Source of the DNA: Stenotrophomonas rhizophila
GTDB lineage: Bacteria > Pseudomonadota > Gammaproteobacteria > Xanthomonadales > Xanthomonadaceae
DNA length: 64,000 nucleotides
Reading direction: 5' to 3'
Assembly (NCBI RefSeq): GCF_020857975.1
Contig: NZ_JACWUO010000009.1
Span: 62,001-126,000 of the forward strand
Shown here one piece after another: positions 17,611 through 27,009 of this stretch. The translations under genes were made by a program, and so were the position numbers. Numbering within the stretch: the first letter of the stretch is position 1; every line of letters begins with the position of its first letter. Under the pieces are notes generated by a model that worked only from the letters and a program-made list of their open reading frames with translations, was not told where the DNA came from and did not search any database.

Positions 17611-18531
17611 TCAAGCACGGCGGATGCCGGTGATGCGCATCCAGTCGCCGTCCTGTGCCACCTCCAGGTGCTCGAACCACGTCGCGTAGCGTTCCAGCAG
17701 TTCGCCTTCCTGCCCGTGCAGGATGCCCGACAGGGCGATGCGGCCACCGGCTGCCACGCGTGCGGCCAGCACCTCGGCCAGCGCGTCCAGCGCCGAGGCC
17801 AGGATGTTGGCCACCACCACCGGATAGGTCGCCGCCGGTTCGTTCTCGGGCAGGTAGACCTGCACCCGGTCCTGCAGCCCGTTGCGTTCGGCGTTGTCGC
17901 CGGTGGCGATCACCGCCTGCGGGTCGTTGTCCACGCCGACCGCGTGGGCGGCACCCAGCCTCAGTGCGGCCAGCGCGAGGATGCCCGAGCCGCAGCCGAA
18001 GTCGAGCACGGTCTGCCCGGCCAGCACGCCGTCGGCGCCCAGGCCGTCCAGCCAGCGCAGGCACAGCGCCGTGGTGGGGTGGGTGCCCGAGCCGAACGCC
18101 AGGCCCGGGTCGAGCCGGATCACGGCGGCATCGGCGGCCTGCGCGGCCTCGGGCAGCGCGTGGTTCCACGGCACGATCCAGGTGCGCTCGCCGAACGCCA
18201 TCGGCTGGAACTGGTCCAGCCAGGCGCGTTCCCAGTCTTCATCCTGGACCGTGCCGAAGCTGGCATTGGACCAGTCCAGGCCGGGGTCGAAGGCTTCCAG
18301 GGCGGCCAGCAACGCCAGCGCATTGGTTTCGGCCGGGAACAGGGCGGTGAGCACCAGGTCGTTCCACAGCGGGGTTTCGCCCACGCCCGGTTCCAGGATC
18401 GCGCGCTCGTTGCTGGTGTCTGCGTCGGCATCGAGCAGGGTCACCGCCAGCGCGCCGACGTCGTCCAGCGCATTCTCGTAGCGGGGCTGGGTGGTTTCGG
18501 TGCAATGGAGGGTGAGTTCCAGGAACGGCAT
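17611..18531 (-). CDS. prmA: Ribosomal protein L11 methyltransferase
   Basis: Methylates L11 on several amino groups. The 306 residues starting at the ATG ([10 protein letters not shown]) match the family length and start; the frame is open further upstream without homology. SAM-binding loop [15 protein letters not shown] near residue 174, the NPPY-equivalent [14 protein letters not shown] near 236, and an N-terminal substrate-binding domain (residues 1-60). Divergent from the membrane-protein gene at 18707. Confidence 0.95.
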   Translation of the reverse strand: MPFLELTLHCTETTQPRYENALDDVGALAVTLLDADADTSNERAILEPGVGETPLWNDLVLTALFPAETNALALLAALEAFDPGLDWSNASFGTVQDEDWERAWLDQFQPMAFGERTWIVPWNHALPEAAQAADAAVIRLDPGLAFGSGTHPTTALCLRWLDGLGADGVLAGQTVLDFGCGSGILALAALRLGAAHAVGVDNDPQAVIATGDNAERNGLQDRVQVYLPENEPAATYPVVVANILASALDALAEVLAARVAAGGRIALSGILHGQEGELLERYATWFEHLEVAQDGDWMRITGIRRA

Positions 18532-18706
18532 GGCGGGGAGAGTCCTGCGGAAAACCGTGCATGCTAGACCATTGCGGCGGCGTCCTGCCGGGAGGGGCGT
18601 CTCCCGGTACGGCGAGACGCGGCACGGCGTGGCGCCCAGACAGCGCGCCAAGGCATTGCTAGACTTGGCGTTCCGCTGCCCGCCGGGGCAGCTTCCGGCC
18701 CCGCAC

Positions 18707-19663
18707 ATGCCGTTTGTGCCTCTCAAAACCTGGCTGCTGGTGGTACCGGCCCTGGCCTTGCTGGGGGCGGTGGGTTACCGCGCCGGTGGCCCGGCGCGCC
18801 AGGAGGCGCCGCTTGCCGTGGACGCAGAGCCGGTGCAGGGGGTCTTGAGCACCGGCGCGCCGCAACAGGCCCGGCAGCTGGCGCGGCAACTGCTCGGCAG
18901 CGAACGCGGCAACCAGGTGCCCTCCGGGCTGGCGCTGGACATCCGCGCCGACATCGAAGGCGACACCGATCTGTTCGCCTATGCCCAGCGCCTGCAGCTG
19001 CAGGCGGCCAACGGCAATGCCGAAGCGGCGTGGATGGCCAGCCGCGTTTACGACTACTGCGCGGTATATGCGATGGACCCCGGCGGCTACCCGTTGGACA
19101 ACGCCCTGCTGGCCGGCATGGGCATGAGCGCATCGGCGCCGATGGTGGCCGCGCGCGAGCGGGTGGCACGGCGCTGTTCGGGGTTCGTCAGCAGCGACCA
19201 CCTGGGCCGCGAGCTGATCCTGACCCAGCGCCGGCAGGCGGCCCGGGCCGGCAACCTGGCCGCCGAGGCCTCGCTGTTCGCCGAAGGCCAGCCGCTGCAG
19301 GACAGCCCCGGCTACCGCCGCGGCCTGGTCGAGCGCGTGCTGGATTCGCGCGACCCCGAGGCGTACATGGCCTTGTCCACCGGCATGGGCACCCGCGCCA
19401 GCGGCGACCGTGCGTTCGATGGGCTGGTGGCCGGCGATCAATTCAGCGAACTGGCATGGCGCCTGGCGGCGTGCGAGCTGGGCATGGCCTGCGGGCCGGA
19501 CAGCGTATTGATGAACAATTTCTGCGCGAACGGAGGGATCTGTTCGCTCGATGGTGGGCAGGACTTTGGCACATTCGTGTATGACGCCGCGGTATCGCGG
19601 CAAGGTGCGGGGAAGATGAAAGCGTTGGTGGAACAACTGATCAAGCAGAGGAAAAGGCGATGA
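18707..19663 (+). CDS. Uncharacterised membrane-anchored protein
   Basis: 318 residues. A hydrophobic segment at residues 7-22 ([16 protein letters not shown]) is a likely uncleaved anchor or signal; the rest is periplasmic, helix-rich and contains Cys residues at ELGMACG and [10 protein letters not shown]. The ATG at 18707 was chosen because it precedes the hydrophobic segment; the open frame reaches back to 18491 but that stretch lacks sense. It overlaps the next gene by ATGA. The body ([23 protein letters not shown]) hints at Sel1/TPR-like helices but no family is assigned. Confidence 0.65.
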   Translation: MPFVPLKTWLLVVPALALLGAVGYRAGGPARQEAPLAVDAEPVQGVLSTGAPQQARQLARQLLGSERGNQVPSGLALDIRADIEGDTDLFAYAQRLQLQAANGNAEAAWMASRVYDYCAVYAMDPGGYPLDNALLAGMGMSASAPMVAARERVARRCSGFVSSDHLGRELILTQRRQAARAGNLAAEASLFAEGQPLQDSPGYRRGLVERVLDSRDPEAYMALSTGMGTRASGDRAFDGLVAGDQFSELAWRLAACELGMACGPDSVLMNNFCANGGICSLDGGQDFGTFVYDAAVSRQGAGKMKALVEQLIKQRKRR

Positions 19664-20031
19664 ACTACCGTCGAATCCTGCATGGCGCCAAATTCTGGTT
19701 CTGGGTGGCGTTGTTTGTGGCGTACTCGGCCGGCGCGGTCGGCCTGGTGATGATCGATACCTACGAGGATCGTTACCGCAGCCTGTCCAAGGTGCAGTTG
19801 ACCTCGGTGAAGGCCGGTGCCGACGTGCGCCGTGCCGGGGCCAGCCAGGTCGCTGCGGTGTATCGCGCGCAAAGCGGCATGCCGTTCGCCTCGCTGCCGG
19901 CCGGCAGCACCTTCCAGGTGGTGTGGCCGGATGGCTCGACCGAAACCATGGTGATCATGGACCCGACTTCGCCGCTGGGCGCCGAGCCGGTCAAGCATTC
20001 CCAGGTGACGGCCGCCGACGTCGCGCGTTGA
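19660..20031 (+). CDS. Small membrane-anchored protein of unknown function
   Basis: 123 residues. One transmembrane helix near residues 12-31 (FWFWVALFVAYSAGAVGLVM) and a soluble periplasmic part with a beta-type segment (STFQVVWPDGSTE). The start overlaps the previous stop; its own stop TGA overlaps a TTG that may start the hydrolase gene. Probably one operon of three. No family recognised. Confidence 0.65.
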   Translation: MNYRRILHGAKFWFWVALFVAYSAGAVGLVMIDTYEDRYRSLSKVQLTSVKAGADVRRAGASQVAAVYRAQSGMPFASLPAGSTFQVVWPDGSTETMVIMDPTSPLGAEPVKHSQVTAADVAR

Positions 20032-20813
20032 CGCGCGATGCCACGGCGGCCCCGCCGGCCGCGCGCCTGCTGCCGCGGGTGCTGCTGCCGGGGCTGGATG
20101 CCACCGGCAGCCAGCACGCCGCCTTCAGCGCGGCGATACGGCGGCATGGCGTGGCGGTCACGGTGATCGCCTATCCGCTGGACCGCGCGCTGGACTACGC
20201 TGGATTGGCCGGCTTCATACAACAGGCGCTGCCGACCGGCACCGATTACCTGCTGCTGGGCGAGTCGTTCTCGGGGCCGTTGGCCATGGCGATCGCGGCC
20301 ACGCCGCCGCCGCGCCTGCGCGGCCTGATCCTCTCCACCACTTTTGCGCGCTCGCCCTGGCGGATGTGGCGGCGCCTGCAGGCGCTGCTGCATGTGGCGC
20401 CGGTACGGATGCTGCCGATGCCGGCCCTGTCGTGGCTGCTGCTCGGGCGTTGGAGCAGCCCGGCGCTGCGCACCGCGCTGGGGGCCGCACTGGCCAGCGT
20501 CGATGCCGATGTCCTGCGCAGGCGCGCGATGGCCGCACTCGGCGTGGACGTCGCCGCACAGGCGCGTGCACAGGTACTGCCGACGCTGTGCCTGCATGCC
20601 GCGCACGACCGCCTGCTGCCGGCGCGCTGCCAGCGCCACCTGTCCGCATTGCTGCCGGCCCAGGCCAGCACCACGCTGGACGGCCCGCACCTGATGCTGC
20701 AGGCCCGCCCGGAGGCGGCTGCGACGGTGATTGCCGGGTTCGTGCGGGTGGTTTGTGCGATGTCGTCCTCCTCCCGCGCGGAGAGGCAAGACGCTGCGCT
20801 TGGCCATGGATGA
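20028..20813 (+). CDS. Alpha/beta hydrolase
   Basis: 261 residues if started at the TTG overlapping the upstream stop (TTGA); no ATG with homology lies nearby, so the start is uncertain. Fold landmarks are LLPGLDATG (oxyanion region), the nucleophile elbow GESFSG with Ser about residue 84, AHDRLLP (acid) and DGPHLML (His). Substrate unknown. The last codons and the stop lie inside the first copy of a 44-bp REP duplication, so the C-terminal residues GHG are encoded by repeat DNA. Confidence 0.75.
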   Translation: MTRDATAAPPAARLLPRVLLPGLDATGSQHAAFSAAIRRHGVAVTVIAYPLDRALDYAGLAGFIQQALPTGTDYLLLGESFSGPLAMAIAATPPPRLRGLILSTTFARSPWRMWRRLQALLHVAPVRMLPMPALSWLLLGRWSSPALRTALGAALASVDADVLRRRAMAALGVDVAAQARAQVLPTLCLHAAHDRLLPARCQRHLSALLPAQASTTLDGPHLMLQARPEAAATVIAGFVRVVCAMSSSSRAERQDAALGHG

Positions 20814-20889
20814 ATGAGGTTGCCGGCCAGCGGCCGGCACTACCGGGCCATGGATGAATGAGGTTGCCGGCCAGCGGCCGGCACTACCG
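20802..20889. repeat. Two tandem 44-bp copies of a REP element
   Basis: Copies at 20802-20845 and 20846-20889 appear identical, each GGCCATGGATGAATGAGGTT followed by the inverted repeat GCCGGCCAGCGGCCGGC and ACTACCG. Read on the minus strand each is the common Stenotrophomonas form GTAGTGCCGGCCGCTGGCCG. The first copy contains the stop of the hydrolase gene. Confidence 0.85.
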
Positions 20890-20917
20890 GTGCGTTGGGC
20901 CGATCGCCAGAAAGCAG

Positions 20918-20942
20918 AAAGGCGGGGAAATCCCCGCCTTTC
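20918..20942 (-). terminator. Intrinsic terminator of the acc operon
   Basis: AAAGGCGGGGA-AA-TCCCCGCCTTT is a near-perfect 11-bp stem placed 24 bases after the accC stop on the minus strand, with TTTCTGCTTTC following the stem in that direction. It may also stop transcription from the left. Confidence 0.75.
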
Positions 20943-20965
20943 CGTGGTGCCGCTGAACGTGGCGA

Positions 20966-22333
20966 TCAGGTCAACGCGATCGACTTGTTCTTGCGTTCGG
21001 CCAGGCGCTTTTCCAGGTAGTGGATGTTCTGCCCACCGGCCTGGAAGCCCTTGTCGCGCATGATCCGCTGCTGCAGCGCGACGTTGGTCTTGATCCCGTC
21101 CACCACCATCTCGCTCAGCGCCACGCGCATGCGCGCGATCGCGGTTTCGCGGTCCGGGCCGTGCACGATCAGCTTGCCGATCATCGAGTCGTAGTTCGGC
21201 GGTACGCGGTAGCCGCTGTAGATATGGGTGTCCACGCGCACGCCGGGGCCACCGGGCGGATGGAAGGCGGTGATCTGGCCGGGGCTGGGCACGAAGGTTT
21301 CAGCGTCTTCGGCGTTGATCCGGCACTCGATCGCATGGCCGGTCAGCACCACATCGCTCTGCTTGATGCTCAGCTTCTGGCCGGCGGCGATGCGCAGCTG
21401 CTCGCAGACCAGGTCGATGCCGGTCACCATCTCCGTCACCGGATGTTCCACCTGCACGCGGGTGTTCATTTCGATGAAGTAGAAACGGCCGTCCTCGAAC
21501 AGGAACTCGAAGGTACCCGCGCCGCGGTAGCCGATGCGGATGCAGGCTTCCACGCAGACCTTGCCGATCTGCTCGCGCATCTCTTCGCTGATGCCCGGTG
21601 CCGGTGCTTCTTCCACCACCTTCTGGTGGCGGCGCTGCATCGAGCAGTCGCGTTCGCCCAGGTGGATGGCGTTGCCCTGGCCGTCGGCCAGCACCTGGAT
21701 CTCCACATGGCGCGGATTCTCCAGGAACTTCTCCATGTACACCTGGTCGTTGCTGAAGGCGGCCTTGGCTTCGGACTTGGTGGTCTCGATCGCCGCCTTC
21801 AACGATGCCTCGGCATGCACCACGCGCATGCCGCGGCCGCCGCCACCGCCGGAGGCCTTGATGATGACCGGGTAGCCGATCTCACGGGCGATCTTGGTGT
21901 TGGCCACGATGTCGTCGGTGAGCGGGCCGCCCGAGCCGGGCACGCACGGCACGCCGGCGGCCTTCATCGCACGGATCGCTTCCACCTTGTCGCCCATCAG
22001 GCGGATGGTCTCGGCCCTGGGGCCGATGAAGATGAAGCCGGATTCTTCCACGCGCTCGGCAAAATCCGCGTTTTCCGACAGGAAGCCGTAACCGGGATGG
22101 ATCGCCTGGGCGTCGGTGACTTCGGCCGCGGCGATCAGCGCCGGAATGTTGAGGTAGCTCTCCGAGGACGGTGCCGGACCGATGCAGACCGACTCGTCGG
22201 CCATGGCCACGTGCTTGAGGTTGCGGTCGACCGTGGAATGCACGGCGACCGTGCGGATACCCAGGGTATGGCACGCGCGCAGGATGCGCAGTGCGATCTC
22301 CCCTCGGTTGGCAATGACGACTTTGTCGAGCAT
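20966..22333 (-). CDS. accC: Acetyl-CoA carboxylase, biotin carboxylase subunit
   Basis: ATP-dependent carboxylation of biotin on AccB, first step of fatty-acid synthesis. 455 residues from the ATG ([20 protein letters not shown]); a TTG two codons earlier is less likely. ATP-grasp features: [10 protein letters not shown] near residue 164, the [15 protein letters not shown] segment near 234, [14 protein letters not shown] near 288 with catalytic Glu and Arg. Follows accB by 10 bases, so the two subunits are cotranslated. Confidence 0.97.
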   Translation of the reverse strand: MLDKVVIANRGEIALRILRACHTLGIRTVAVHSTVDRNLKHVAMADESVCIGPAPSSESYLNIPALIAAAEVTDAQAIHPGYGFLSENADFAERVEESGFIFIGPRAETIRLMGDKVEAIRAMKAAGVPCVPGSGGPLTDDIVANTKIAREIGYPVIIKASGGGGGRGMRVVHAEASLKAAIETTKSEAKAAFSNDQVYMEKFLENPRHVEIQVLADGQGNAIHLGERDCSMQRRHQKVVEEAPAPGISEEMREQIGKVCVEACIRIGYRGAGTFEFLFEDGRFYFIEMNTRVQVEHPVTEMVTGIDLVCEQLRIAAGQKLSIKQSDVVLTGHAIECRINAEDAETFVPSPGQITAFHPPGGPGVRVDTHIYSGYRVPPNYDSMIGKLIVHGPDRETAIARMRVALSEMVVDGIKTNVALQQRIMRDKGFQAGGQNIHYLEKRLAERKNKSIALT

Positions 22334-22343
22334 GGGCAAATCC

Positions 22344-22841
22344 TCAGCCGATCACGAACAGCGGCTGGTCGAATTCGACCGGCTGGCCGTTTTCGCCCAG
22401 GATGGCGACGATGGTGCCGGAGACGTCGGCCTCGATCGGGTTGAACATCTTCATCGCTTCGATGATCGCCAGCGTTTCGCCGGCCTTGACCGCCTGGCCG
22501 ACCGACACGAAGGCCGGCTTGTCCGGCGAGGACGAGGCGTAGAAGGTGCCCACCATCGGCGCGCGCAGCACGTGGCCGTCCGGCAGGGCGTTGCCGGCCT
22601 TGGCGGTGCCGCCGGTGGAGGCTTCGGTCGGCGACTGCATCGGCATCGCCGGGGCAGCGGCCTGGGCCGGGGCCGGGGCCGGCGCGGGCGCCATCATCAT
22701 CTGCGGGGCCTGCATCATGCCGTAGCCGGACACCGGCGCGCGCGACAGGCGCACCGATTCTTCGCCTTCCTTGATTTCGATTTCGGCCAGGTTCGACTCT
22801 TCCAGCAGGTCGATCAGCTTCTTGATTTTGCGGAGATCCAT
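22344..22841 (-). CDS. accB: Acetyl-CoA carboxylase biotin carboxyl carrier protein
   Basis: 165 residues. N-terminal helical part ([23 protein letters not shown]), an Ala/Pro/Met-rich linker (about 45-80), and the biotinyl domain with the modified Lys in IIEAMKM near residue 131. Upstream of accC in the same operon. Confidence 0.96.
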   Translation of the reverse strand: MDLRKIKKLIDLLEESNLAEIEIKEGEESVRLSRAPVSGYGMMQAPQMMMAPAPAPAPAQAAAPAMPMQSPTEASTGGTAKAGNALPDGHVLRAPMVGTFYASSSPDKPAFVSVGQAVKAGETLAIIEAMKMFNPIEADVSGTIVAILGENGQPVEFDQPLFVIG

Positions 22842-22893
22842 AGGGGCCTCTTTGGCTCGTGGTGTTAGTAGTGGGAAGCGCGGTGCGCTCGGG

Positions 22894-23316
22894 TCAAAGC
22901 AAGTCGTAGAAATCGCGCAGCTGCCGCGTGCGGTCGCGGGCGTGCGTGATCAGGCAACGCATCTGCGCGCCATTGCGCGCCGTTCCGTCGGAATTGAGGG
23001 CGTATACCGCGTCACAGTCGTGGTCGCGCAGCTGCACCCAGGCGCGCTGCGCCTGCACCAGCTGCTGCTCGGCGTTGCCGCACCAGCTGCAGGCGCCGCC
23101 GTCGGCCGGGCTGCGCAGCTGCCGGCGCGCCTGCAGATAGACGGCATTGAGCTCGACATCGGCGGCGGCGGCCACGTCCGAGGCGCACAGGTCGCTCTCC
23201 ATCGTGGTGACCGGATGCGCGCAGTCGATGCCTTCGTCCCGGCGGTCGGACGCCGCAGCGCTGGCGCACAGGCCGGCCCACAGCACAACGCTGGCAACGA
23301 CGCGCACGATGGCCAT
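22894..23316 (-). CDS. LprI-like (DUF1311) secreted protein
   Basis: 140 residues with a signal peptide (cleavage after ASAAASD). The mature part has the LprI-type pattern of spaced cysteines and helices: GIDCAHP, ESDLCAS, an [12 protein letters not shown] helix, [22 protein letters not shown], and [19 protein letters not shown]. Relatives include lysozyme inhibitors, but that role is not shown here. The ATG overlaps the aroQ stop by one base (TGATG), so it is translated with aroQ; its place between aroQ and accB is unusual. Confidence 0.8.
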   Translation of the reverse strand: MAIVRVVASVVLWAGLCASAAASDRRDEGIDCAHPVTTMESDLCASDVAAAADVELNAVYLQARRQLRSPADGGACSWCGNAEQQLVQAQRAWVQLRDHDCDAVYALNSDGTARNGAQMRCLITHARDRTRQLRDFYDLL

Positions 23317-23765
23317 CACGCGACCGCAGCCGCCAGCCGGGTCAACGCGGCGTCCATCGCATAGCGATAGCTGTCCGCGCCGAAACCACAGACCACCCCG
23401 ACCGCCTTGTCGCTGAAATAGCTGTGCTGGCGGAACGGCTCGCGCGCATGCGGGTTGGACAGGTGGATTTCGATGAAGGGCACGTCCACCGCGGCCAGCG
23501 CATCGCGCAGGGCCACCGAGGTATGCGTGAACGCCGCCGGGTTGATCAGGATGAAGGCGGTGCCGTCTTCACGGGCAGCCTGTACCCGGTCCACCAGGAT
23601 GTGTTCGGCGTTGGATTGCAGGCGGTCCAGCGTATGCCCGGCGGCCTGCGCCTGGGCCAGCAGGGCCTGGTCGATCTGCGCCAGCGTGGTGTGCCCATAC
23701 ACCCCCGGCTCGCGGCTGCCGAGCAGGTTGAGGTTGGGGCCATGCAGGACCAGCAGTTTCGCCAT
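23316..23765 (-). CDS. aroQ: Type II 3-dehydroquinate dehydratase
   Basis: Third step of the shikimate pathway. 149 residues. The type II fingerprint is [21 protein letters not shown] at the N-terminus (catalytic Tyr in VYG, Arg in SREP), then [16 protein letters not shown] and [14 protein letters not shown]. First gene of the aroQ-lprI-accB-accC run, an arrangement common in gammaproteobacteria (without the LprI gene). Confidence 0.96.
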   Translation of the reverse strand: MAKLLVLHGPNLNLLGSREPGVYGHTTLAQIDQALLAQAQAAGHTLDRLQSNAEHILVDRVQAAREDGTAFILINPAAFTHTSVALRDALAAVDVPFIEIHLSNPHAREPFRQHSYFSDKAVGVVCGFGADSYRYAMDAALTRLAAAVA

Positions 23766-23841
23766 GAGTGCCGAACGACGGGAAAGGGCGGCAGTCTGGC
23801 GGAACCTGCTGATCGTGTCCAGTTCGACGAAGTTGCGCGTG

Positions 23842-23861
23842 TTTCAAGCGTTCGTTTGAAA
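23842..23861. promoter_or_regulatory. 20-bp palindrome upstream of aroQ
   Basis: TTTCAAGCGTTCGTTTGAAA pairs at 16 of 20 positions, with one G-T pair and a central mismatch. It lies about 80 bases before the aroQ start in the only long gap upstream of the acc operon. The form CAAAC-N4-GYTTG recalls operators of TetR-type fatty-acid regulators such as PsrA; the link is inference. Confidence 0.4.
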
Positions 23862-24026
23862 GTGTGGCGCATGCCTTGGGGCAGGGCGGTGTCGGCAGAC
23901 CCCGGCGCGGGCGACGGGCCGGTCGCGGACCGCCCGCAGCGGCGATGAATGGGCGCCCCGGCCGCTGGGTGGCAGGCCCCGGATGTGCCATGCTGCTGCT
24001 GTCTCAACCTACTGGAGAATGCCGTA

Positions 24027-24131
24027 ATGGCCAAGAGTCTGGACAAGAAGAAAGAAACCAAGAAGCAGCCCGCCAAGACCATGAAGGAAAAGAAGGCGGA
24101 GAAGAACGAAAAGAAGAACGCCCGCGGCTGA
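24027..24131 (+). CDS. Small lysine-rich protein (34 residues)
   Basis: MAKSLDKKKETKKQPAKTMK then a second run of Lys/Glu ends in NARG. ATG follows CTGGAG at a good distance. About 40 percent lysine, no hydrophobic core, probably extended or a coiled helix. I recall very similar short proteins in many proteobacteria, with no known function; a nucleic-acid-binding role is only a guess from charge. Confidence 0.65.
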   Translation: MAKSLDKKKETKKQPAKTMKEKKAEKNEKKNARG

Positions 24132-24160
24132 TTGCCTGGGGTGACGCAGGCATCCGCGGC

Positions 24161-24187
24161 TGCGGGCCAGCCGTGCTGGCCCGCAGT
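24161..24187 (+). terminator. Hairpin after the small lysine-rich gene
   Basis: CTGCGGGCCAGC-CGT-GCTGGCCCGCAG is a perfect 12-bp stem 30 bases after the stop, without a T run. The remaining gap to 24469 shows no convincing gene on either strand. Confidence 0.5.
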
Positions 24188-24469
24188 GCGGCGTGCCTGG
24201 TCCGGCGGCTCACGCAAGGTGATGCCGCGTCGAGGCCCGGCGGCCCAGGCGCAGTAGCCGCTGCTGGCCGCACTCGGCCACAGGCTCCAATACGCGGGCA
24301 CGGCCGTGGATGGCGCCGATCCCGTCTTCCGGTCCGGCGCGGCCCTGATCGGCGGCTGGCGATGCAGTAAAGCGCGCAAAGGTTGCCATGACCAACGGGG
24401 GTTACCCGCGCCCGGTCTGTCGACCAGTATCGGGTCCGGGCAAGGCATCGGCCATTGCAGGAAGGCGGC

Positions 24470-25558
24470 ATGATCAGACGCATCGGCAGTATGTTCATCC
24501 TTGGGCTGTGCAGCGCCAGCGCGCTGGCCGCCGGCCCTGGCTATCGGCCCACCTTCCACCCGGAACAACTGAAGGGCCCGCCGGCGGGCCGACCCAACCA
24601 TGTGCTGGTGCTGGGGTCGCCGCACCTGTCGGCACTGCCGGACAGCTTCGCGCCGGCCCAGCTGGAGCCGTTGCTGGGGCGTCTGGCGGCCTGGAAGCCG
24701 GAGGCCATCGCGGTGGAGGCGGTGTCCGGTCTGCAGTGCGACTTCATGCGCCGCCATCCCGCGCGGTATGCCGACAGCGTCGGCAGCTACTGCGTGGATA
24801 CCGGCCCGGCGCAGGCCGCCACCGGACTGGATGTGCCAGCGGCGAACGCCGAGGCCGAGCGGCTGCTGGCGGCCTGGCCGGCCACGCCGAGTGCGGCACA
24901 GCGGCGGCGGTTGGCCGCTGTGTGGCTGGCCGCCGGTGAGCGCAATTCGGCGCTGGTGCAATGGCTGCGCCTGCCCATCGGGCAACGCATTGCCGCCGAC
25001 GGCCTGAGCGAACAGCTGGTGGCCTACCTGGACAAGCGCCTGCAACGTCGCGACGAATCGGTGCTGGTGGCGGCCACACTGGCCGCACGGCTGGGGCTGG
25101 AACGGGTCTGGGCGGTGGATGACCATACCGCCGATTCGCCTACGCCCAAGGCGCTCGAAAAGGCCGCCGGCGAGGCGATCGCCAAGGCCTGGGACAACCC
25201 GTACACCCGGGCCCGCGCCGCTGCGGACATTCCGCTGCACGCCGATCTGGGCAAGCCAGACGGCCTGTTGGCGATCTACCGCGCCTACAACGCAGCGGAT
25301 GCCGCGCTGCAGGCCTATCACAGCGACTTCGGCGCGGCGCTGGTCGAACCCTCGCCGCAGGGCTTCGGGCGCGGCTATGTGGGTTACTGGGAAACCCGCA
25401 ACCTGCGCATGGTCGCCAATATCCGCGATGTGCTGGGGCAGGCACCGGGCATGCGCATGCTGGCCATCGTCGGTGCATCGCACAAGCCCTATTACGAGGC
25501 CTACCTCAACCAGATGCACGACTTGCAACTGGTGGACGCCGACGACGTACTGCGCTGA
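24470..25558 (+). CDS. Exported protein, DUF5694-like
   Basis: 362 residues from ATG 24470, preceded by GCAGGAAGG. Signal peptide with a short core (MFILGLCSASALAAG). The mature part begins VLVLGSPHLSALP, has AWKPEAIAVEAVSG, then VWAVDDHTAD and ends with MLAIVGASHKPYYEAYLNQM. The pattern (G-xH near the start, a central D-DDH, GASH at the end) recalls TraB/ChaN-like folds and the DUF5694 family seen in Xanthomonadaceae and Bacteroidetes. Stand-alone gene; function unknown. Confidence 0.7.
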   Translation: MIRRIGSMFILGLCSASALAAGPGYRPTFHPEQLKGPPAGRPNHVLVLGSPHLSALPDSFAPAQLEPLLGRLAAWKPEAIAVEAVSGLQCDFMRRHPARYADSVGSYCVDTGPAQAATGLDVPAANAEAERLLAAWPATPSAAQRRRLAAVWLAAGERNSALVQWLRLPIGQRIAADGLSEQLVAYLDKRLQRRDESVLVAATLAARLGLERVWAVDDHTADSPTPKALEKAAGEAIAKAWDNPYTRARAAADIPLHADLGKPDGLLAIYRAYNAADAALQAYHSDFGAALVEPSPQGFGRGYVGYWETRNLRMVANIRDVLGQAPGMRMLAIVGASHKPYYEAYLNQMHDLQLVDADDVLR

Positions 25559-25775
25559 GGCGATGGTTGGCGGCCATACACCGACGGCGACCTGGTGCTG
25601 TCGGTCCAGGCGCTCGGCCAAGGTGTGCAGGCGCACCCTGCTGCTGGTTTCCACGGCGCGATACTGCGGCGACGATGGCCGCCATTGGTCATGATGTCGC
25701 GCGACACATGCAGGGGAGGTGCGTGTTTCCTATGCTCGCGCATCGGAACCCGTATCACCGGCAAAGGAATCGACG

Positions 25776-26321
25776 ATGGCAATGCTGGAATCCCGTTGGC
25801 TGCTGCCGTGCGCGGTGATGGCAGGCATGGCCGCCGCCCTGCTGCAACTGGGCTGGGAACAGACCCACGGCGGCATCCTGCGCCACCACCTGTTCAATGA
25901 TGCAAGCCTGCCGGCCATCTCCAATGCGTGGGGGGTAGTGGTGCTGCCGCTGCTTGGCGCGTTGGCCGGCTGGGTAGTCACCCGGCGGATGCGCGAACAA
26001 CCGCGTGCCCTTGTCCCCGCGGTTGCCGGTTTTGTCGGCGCACTGGCGGCCGGCCTGGTGCTCTCGGTGGCCTTTGTGACCCGCGGCGAGCCTGCCGCCA
26101 CGCAGGTGATGCTGGCGGTGTTGGCTGCCAGCGTGCTGCTCCCGGCATACCGCCCCGAATATCTGTTCGGCTTCGTGCTGGGAATGACCTTCGTCTTCGG
26201 GCCGGTGCTGCCGGCGATGGTGGCCTGCGTGCCGATGCTGATCTCGGCGGTGAGCCGATGGGTGGTGTGGCGCGGGGTGGCCTGGGCGATGGCGCGTCTG
26301 CAGGCGGGTTCGGCCGGGTAG
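25776..26321 (+). CDS. Uncharacterised multi-span membrane protein
   Basis: 181 residues from ATG 25776 behind AAAGGAAT. About five hydrophobic helices, for example LLPCAVMAGMAAALLQLGW, WGVVVLPLLGALAGWVV, VAGFVGALAAGLVLSVAFV and MLAVLAASVLLPAY. Short loops and no charged motif. No family recognised. The 217 bases before it carry no gene. Confidence 0.6.
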   Translation: MAMLESRWLLPCAVMAGMAAALLQLGWEQTHGGILRHHLFNDASLPAISNAWGVVVLPLLGALAGWVVTRRMREQPRALVPAVAGFVGALAAGLVLSVAFVTRGEPAATQVMLAVLAASVLLPAYRPEYLFGFVLGMTFVFGPVLPAMVACVPMLISAVSRWVVWRGVAWAMARLQAGSAG

Positions 26322-26417
26322 TGGGGCGAGGAGATGTGACCGCATTCCTGGTGGCCGTTTCGGCCCGCGCCTTGCGCCGCTACCGCGCCGACATTAGCCA
26401 CGGCCACGCCTGCCCGC

Positions 26418-27005
26418 CTATCCCTCCAGCACCAGCGCCATGTCCGGGTATCTGGCGCACATGAAATCCACGAACGCGCGTACTTTCGGCGCGGCCAGGC
26501 GCCTGGAGGTATGCAGCACCCACAGCGCCGGCTCGGCGCCGGTGAGCACGCCCCACTGCACCAGCTCACCGCGGGCGAGGTGATGGCCGGCGATGGACTG
26601 CGGGATCAGCGCCGCGCCGCCGCCGGCCAGGGCCGCGTCGCGGATCATCAGGAACGAGGAGAACCGCAGCCGCGGAATGGGCTCCAGGATCAGGCGGCCC
26701 TGGTCCAGGTTCCACGGGCCGGGCTGGAAGGTGGAGGCGACGATGCCCGGCACCGGCCGGACCGCGCCGGGCGCCGGCACCGCCAGCCCGGGGGCGGCGA
26801 CCACCACCAGCCGGTCCCGTGCGAAACAGCGGCCGACCAGGCTGCTGTCCGGGCTGGGGTTGATCCGGATCACGGCATCGAACTGCTCCTCCACCAGGTC
26901 GACCATGCGGTCCTCGGCCACCACCTCGATGGCCACCTCGGGATGGGCCGCGCAGAAGTCGGCGGCGATGCGCCCCATGGCCAGCTGGGAAAACAGCACC
27001 GGGGC
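26418..27005 (-). pseudogene. LysR-family regulator remnant: effector domain only
   Basis: The 190-odd residues from (A)PVLFSQLAMGRIAADF to MALVLEG match the effector-binding half of a LysR regulator (QFDAVIRIN; VGRCFARDRLVVVAAP; ALAGGGAALIPQSIAG; WVLHTSRRLAAPKVRAFVDF). The N-terminal helix-turn-helix of about 90 residues is missing: homology stops near 27005 and the frame upstream becomes Ala/Gln-rich nonsense. The GTG at 26999 is an internal Val codon, not a start. Directly abutting it on the other strand is a headless NmrA-type gene, so one deletion removed both 5' halves and their shared promoter. Confidence 0.75.
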
Positions 27006-27009
27006 TGCG

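Noticed and set aside
21020..22444. Long plus-strand frame antisense to accC
   Set aside because: His/Asp/Gly-rich shadow of accC without recognisable fold.
24210..24395. Short minus-strand frame in the gap before the DUF5694-like gene
   Set aside because: No ribosome site and no sensible protein pattern.
26999..27001. GTG at 26999 as the start of a short LysR-type protein
   Set aside because: It falls on the Val of APVLFSQL inside the effector domain; a 193-residue protein would have no DNA-binding part.
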